11,601 nt of DNA, from NCBI GenBank assembly GCA_004151065.3, contig NWUY0300072688.1, positions 17,808 through 29,408 on the forward strand, in the 5' to 3' direction. This DNA is from Larix sibirica. Lineage: Eukaryota; Streptophyta; Pinopsida; Pinales; Pinaceae. Both the position numbers and the translations under genes were made by a program. This document shows positions 8,590-11,601 of this stretch, piece by piece. The notes under the pieces were generated by a model, which saw only the letters and a list, made by a program, of their open reading frames with translations, was not told where the DNA came from and did no database searches. Position 1 is the stretch's first letter; the number at the start of each line of letters is the position of its first letter.

Positions 8590-9230
8590 GATCGGTACCT
8601 ACCAATAGAACAATAGAGGTCTTCGACCATGAAGAATCGGTCCAGACGTTTTGCAATGCCATCAAGTCCAACCTTGCCATTCGACCAAGTAGGAACTAAC
8701 TTGGGAGGAACCACATCCCAAAGCTTGGCTTCATAAAAAATATCTTTGAAATACTCTGCAAGGGGATCTAAAGACCTGCCCACACCCCACACCTCAGCTT
8801 CCGATAGTGTAAATCTGAAATCACCCGCCATGATAAGGGCAGAGTCATGTAACAGTCCTTTGGAAATGATCCGATCCCATAAGTTTCTGCGGTTCTTGTA
8901 AGGAGCATAAACATTCAATATACGAAGATGTTTGTCATAACCTTTAAGAGTGCCTTCAATTATAATACCTGCACAAGAATGGTAATCCCTAAGGTTATCC
9001 ACCTCTGGGTTCCAAGCCGTGAAGATACCCCCAGAAAGTCCCCAAGAATCCTCAATGCAAGCCCGCCAATCCGGCTTGTTACGCAAAAACAAATGTAGGG
9101 AATCCGAGGCTGATAACATGGTCTCTTGTATGAGTAAAATGGAAGGTTTATAGCGATCAATGAAAAACTTGAGTCTAGCTCGCTTGGGCCCGCTGCAGAG
9201 ACCATGAGTGTTAAAGGTTGTAATTAACAT
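8560..9230 (-). other. ORF2 endonuclease (EEP/APE-type) domain
   Basis: Counting from the ATG, the expected endonuclease-exonuclease-phosphatase signature is present: Asn7 in TFNTHGL, Glu36 in LIQET, NVYAP at 106-110, GDF at 136-138 and a KRLDRFF block ending at residue 200. Two sites are damaged. The Asn of the usual G-D-F-N is Arg139, and the last S-D-H motif reads F-Y-H, so its Asp is gone while the His remains. Just there the frame breaks in an A8/T8 homopolymer (8565-8572). In active elements this domain nicks the chromosomal target. This copy would not be expected to cut. Confidence 0.88.
9224..9230 (-). promoter_or_regulatory. ORF1 stop / ORF2 start overlap
   Basis: The heptamer ATGTTAA on the minus strand contains the ORF2 ATG (9228-9230) and the ORF1 TAA (9224-9226) in different frames. 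Such an arrangement would let a ribosome that ended ORF1 restart on ORF2. The overlap is seen; the coupling is inferred. Confidence 0.6.
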
Positions 9231-10010
9231 GGGGACACATAATCCATGGCTGTGCTTGCTCTAAGGGCTGAAAGATGGGAGGAGAGGGAAAGATCCGATG
9301 AAAGCAGCCCGTCCAAACCTTTGTCAAATAAAGATGAAACAACAGGGTTCTCAAAAACCAGGTGAGGACCTCCTTTCCCATCCAAAATATTCTTGGGTCG
9401 ACGAGGCTTTCGAATAGTAACATTTCCTTTCATAATGGAGGAGATAGGAAAGACCTCCTTATCCCCCGAGTCTTTTGCCGAATAAATAGGAAGAGGCTCC
9501 AAAGACGCCGGAACATTACGAGGAGGAATTGTAACAGGAGGAGGATCATCATTAAAATCAGGGACAGAGGAGGGCGAGAGAGTGATCCCTAAAGTAAGGT
9601 CATAAGGTTCAGGAGGTAAAGGAGGTGAATTCTCATGCAAGGTACCCGCCTCCAGACCCTAGTTAGGAATCAATAAAGGTGGAATAGTCCCAAAAGAATG
9701 GGGCAGGGAGGGTAGAGAAGTATCCTTAAGGGCCAGAGAATTAAGAATCTCTTGGGCAGGAATAAACTTAGTTAAAGTAGGAAGTAACTTGTTGAACATA
9801 CCTATATAGTCACAAGCCGAGGAAATGTCCAACGGAAGTTGGGATTGAACTACATCATCCCTACCATCCAGATTTGAAGCAGGGTTTAAATGCTTAACTG
9901 TCAACGAGAGATGCCGATCCCGAGAGCACTGGTCCCTGAAGTGGCCCAGTTCCTTACACCGAAGACAGCGAAATGGAACCCACCAATATTCCATATTTAT
10001 GTGCAAGAGA
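9224..10010 (-). pseudogene. LINE ORF1, C-terminal half, with CCHC zinc knuckle
   Basis: ORF1 proteins bind the LINE RNA. The 5' part is missing because the element is truncated at 10010; the remaining reading starts just before the knuckle. The motif FRCLRCKELGHFRDQC near 9926-9971 is a C-x2-C-x4-H-x4-C zinc knuckle. Behind it comes a low-complexity, Pro- and Ser-rich tail without a recognisable fold. One in-frame TAG at 9659-9661 interrupts it; reading continues in the same frame to TAA 9224-9226. The last codons overlap the ORF2 start. No native start codon exists in this copy. Confidence 0.82.
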
Positions 10011-10029
10011 TGATCTTATGATTTGTGTG
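10011..10029. repeat. Target-site duplication at the 5' end of the LINE
   Basis: The plus strand reads TGATCTTATGATTTGTGTG; the partner at 4899-4922 reads TGACCTTATAATTT followed by ACAGTGTGTG. Together the copies delimit the LINE at 4923 and 10010. Confidence 0.8.
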
Positions 10030-10246
10030 CAAGATATATTACTTATTTATATGATGCCCATATTTAAAAATTCAACTCTAGGCTAAGCAGAGGCTAAGTC
10101 AAGGAGTAAATCACTTAATAGCTATGTGATTGGCCTTAAACTTGGCATTATTTCTTGCCACGATGAATGATGTTCAAAAAATTCAAAATTTGGAGATTCT
10201 ATTATTGTGAGTGTGTAAATAGCTTAATTTTTTTTAAAAATTTAAT
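10030..10246. other. Interior right spacer
   Basis: This is short AT-rich sequence between the LINE insertion point and the right arm. I see no translation that continues the plus-strand LINE relic that ends at 4860, and no other feature. An A/T run at about 10225-10243 sits next to the inner edge of the arm. Confidence 0.5.
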
Positions 10247-10558
10247 AGGGAGTTTTGCGTTTTAAAAGTTGTGGTTGGAGAATATCTGTTTGTTTGTGTG
10301 TTGGCAGGAGACAATGATTGCAAATTTGCAAAGTGGAGTATCTAACGATGTTGATGATATCGATGTGACAACAAACGTTACGGCTTCCTTACCTGTCCAC
10401 GTCACCCGCATTATTTAACTTTCAACGGCTAACTGACGTCTCTCGGATCTCTAACCGGCCGTGTCCGTTAGTATTGTTTTAGTATTTCCATCCATAGGTT
10501 ATTTAATCTAAACTCCCACCATTGAAGAATCCAATCTAACAAATGATATATTAAAATA
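10247..10558 (-). repeat. Right arm of the long inverted repeat
   Basis: This is the inverted partner of 341-644. Relative to the left arm it has a 7-bp insertion that duplicates TTTGCAA, making the palindrome TTGCAAATTTGCAA near 10318-10331. Homology ends at 10247 on the inside. On the outside it weakens at 10558, with possible further matching at about 10583-10596 after a 25-bp interruption. Confidence 0.85.
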
Positions 10559-10980
10559 TCAATGCAATCTAATATGTGAAAAATAGTGTACATTAAAAGT
10601 TAGTTGATCACTTTGAGAAAAACTATTCTTCATAGTATTATAGGAATTTATTTTATTTTCTTTGAAGTAATGTGAATGGATAGGGTTATTATGTTCTTTA
10701 GATATAGTAATCGATTTGGTAGGTTAATTGGATGTTTGAGCTTAAATTTTTTTATTTCCTTAATATTGGTAATTTTATTTTTTTATTTCCTTAATATTGG
10801 TAATTTTATTTTTTTATTTAAAGTTTTTGAAAATTCAAATATTTATCATGAATGTGATTGGTTTGCAAAGAATGACTTCGTCATAAATTTTTGGTACCAA
10901 GGACCTAACTCGCAATTGCCTGAGCTTCTGGAACACAATTAATAATGTTGTTGTCACGCATTGAATGCTGTTGTCATATG
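10559..10980. other. AT-rich flank between right arm and NF-YC relic
   Basis: Apart from the 31-bp tandem repeat, this stretch holds no feature I recognise. The 88-residue plus-strand frame at 10676-10942 is hydrophobic only because it translates a T-rich repeat, and it is not supported as a gene. If the NF-YC relic once had its promoter and leader here, they are not recognisable. Confidence 0.5.
10747..10819. repeat. 31-bp tandem repeat, about 2.3 copies
   Basis: The T7 runs at 10747, 10778 and 10809 recur with a period of exactly 31 bases, each followed by ATTT. The first two full units (with ATTTCCTTAATATTGGTAAT) are identical and the third is partial. The identity points to recent expansion. 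Confidence 0.9.
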
Positions 10981-11535
10981 ATGCGTCCATCGTGTGATGA
11001 GTTGTGTGATACTACACCATCCACTTCATATGCTCATGCACTTGCTTTGTCTTTATATGTCCATCATAATCAATTGGCCTACTCGCACCACCAGCAAGAA
11101 GTTTAGATTTCCTCGGGATACTAGATGCAAGGAATCGAGCAAGCTATGGATTTCAGAAATCACAATTCCCCTGGCGAGAATCAAGAAAATAATGAAGTCA
11201 GATGAGCATGCTAGGATGATATCTGTAAAGGTTCCGATGGTTTTTGCAAGGCATGCTAGATGTTCAACAATGAACTTACTGTCAGAGCGTGGAATCACAC
11301 TCAAGAAACCAAGAGACGAACCCTGCACAAAAACGATGTAGTTGCAGCAATAACTAGAACTGATATATTTGATTTTCTTATCGATATTTTTCATAGGGAT
11401 GAGTTGAAGTAGGATCAGGTTATTAATCTGGGAAACTCCAGATCTTCTCCCTTGGTTGGAAGTAATAGTTCTAACACCAATGGTGCTAATTATTTACTTT
11501 ATTGCGTTGAAGAGGCACATTCTATAATCCAGTAG
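10981..11535 (+). pseudogene. Nuclear factor Y subunit C (NF-YC / HAP5) pseudogene
   Basis: NF-YC is the histone-fold partner of NF-YB in the CCAAT-box-binding complex. Reading in one frame from about 10981 gives an N-terminal part with NQLAYSHHQQEV, then two TAGs (11104, 11122) at positions usually Gln, then GIEQAMDFRNH. A frameshift near 11164 leads to IPLARIKKIMKSDE, ARMIS and VFA. A one-base loss near 11248 returns to the first frame for KAC-stop-MF (TAG at 11257, normally Glu), [36 protein letters not shown] and RDELK, then TAG 11410. The following frame, open to 11533, may be the decayed C-terminal tail. The histone fold matches the family over its full length, without a visible intron. 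Many plant NF-YC genes lack introns in the coding part, so this does not prove a retrocopy. Two frameshifts and four core stops make it non-functional. Confidence 0.9.
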
Positions 11536-11601
11536 GGGGAGATGTGTAACTCCTTCCGTGCTCATCCTGGAGATGACACATGTCCTTTCTAAAAAGTAAT
11601 A
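11536..11601. other. Sequence after the NF-YC relic
   Basis: No feature is recognised in these last 66 bases. They may still belong to the former 3' part of the NF-YC gene. Confidence 0.3.

Larger units (their letters stand above)
5118..9230 (-). pseudogene. LINE ORF2 (endonuclease / reverse transcriptase / RNase H polyprotein), broken
   Basis: ORF2 makes the enzyme that nicks the target DNA and copies the LINE RNA into it. The start is the ATG at 9228-9230, whose product begins MLITTFNTHGL as expected for the endonuclease. The reading ends at TGA 5118-5120, about 1370 codons later, which is a full ORF2 length for this class. Frameshifts are visible at 8565-8572 (an A8 run), near 8000, near 7505, near 6987 and near 5790. 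In-frame stops include 8125, 8113, 7383, 6812, 6314, 5640, 5274 and 5238 (lowest plus coordinate of each), plus several in the zinc-binding part. Despite this, domain similarity is continuous, so the copy is complete in ORF2 and decayed in place. It cannot produce an active protein. Confidence 0.92.
4923..10010 (-). mobile_element. 5'-truncated plant L1-type LINE, about 5.1 kb
   Basis: The element is oriented right to left. Its 5' end falls inside ORF1 at 10010, immediately next to one copy of the target duplication. Its 3' end is an A8 tail (4923-4930 as T on the plus strand), immediately next to the other copy. The contents are ORF1 C-terminal half, ORF2 and a 3' untranslated region of about 190 bases. 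The domain order of endonuclease, reverse transcriptase, zinc-binding and RVT_3-type RNase H is that of plant L1 elements that carry the added RNase H. Loss of the 5' end is usual for LINE copies. The element lies within the inverted-repeat pair and beside an older plus-strand LINE relic, so it is a nested, later insertion. Confidence 0.92.
341..10558. mobile_element. Putative long inverted-repeat element, about 10.2 kb, family unresolved
   Basis: The two arms (341-644 and 10247-10558) are inverted copies of each other and enclose everything between. Long terminal inverted repeats of this size are known from Mutator-like and foldback DNA transposons, so such an element is the simplest reading. 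No transposase domain is visible inside. The interior that can be read is LINE debris plus a later LINE of about 5.1 kb, so the element would have been roughly 5.1 kb before that insertion. The outer ends sit in the self-complementary AT-rich string around 341-353 and 10546-10558, and no target duplication can be fixed there. It could instead be two independent copies of one repeat lying head to head. What is seen is the inverted repeat; the transposon is inferred. Confidence 0.45.

Noticed and set aside
343-10554. Target-site duplication at the outer edges of the inverted repeat
   Set aside because: The matching AT-rich strings there are inverted, not direct, so they belong to the repeat itself. 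A three-base TAA match is too short to mean anything.
341-10558. LTR retrotransposon as an explanation for the arms
   Set aside because: The copies are inverted, not direct. No primer-binding site, polypurine tract, protease or integrase is visible between them.
10676-10942. 88-residue plus-strand frame that looks like membrane segments
   Set aside because: The hydrophobic run is a translation of the T-rich 31-bp tandem repeat.
11053-11394. 113-residue minus-strand open frame
   Set aside because: It is antisense to the NF-YC histone fold on the plus strand, which explains the sequence.

Overview
The window is nuclear DNA of a land plant. Three things show this: a plant-type L1 LINE whose ORF2 ends in an RVT_3-type RNase H, two further relics of such LINEs, and a broken copy of a plant NF-YC (HAP5) gene. 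Intergenic DNA is very AT-rich. I see no intact protein-coding gene and no RNA gene, CRISPR array or bacterial feature. The species cannot be named from the sequence.

Layout. 1-340 is AT-rich flank. A roughly 300-bp sequence at 341-644 returns in inverted orientation at 10247-10558, about 85% identical by eye. The pair therefore bounds about 10.2 kb like the long terminal inverted repeats of a DNA transposon. Between the arms lie plus-strand LINE debris (RNase H end at 1490-2041; zinc-binding and linker part at about 4150-4860), AT-rich DNA with small tandem duplications, and one large minus-strand LINE at 4923-10010.

The minus-strand LINE is the best-defined element. It is 5'-truncated inside ORF1, ends in a short poly(A), and has a mutated but clear target-site duplication (4899-4922 and 10011-10029). 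Reading right to left it carries the C-terminal half of ORF1 with a CCHC knuckle, then ORF2 with endonuclease, reverse transcriptase, zinc-binding and RNase H domains. The ORF1 stop overlaps the ORF2 start. It is inactive: at least five frameshifts, about a dozen in-frame stops, and altered catalytic residues in the endonuclease and the reverse transcriptase.

Outside the right arm, 10559-10980 is AT-rich with a 31-bp tandem repeat. A decayed NF-YC histone-fold gene then runs on the plus strand from about 10981 to 11535. The window reads as nested transposon insertions next to a gene relic: old LINE fragments inside or beside an inverted-repeat element, later hit by a second LINE. I found no convincing new gene system. 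The points most worth following are the unidentified inverted-repeat element, the NF-YC relic and the LINE 3' stem-loop.
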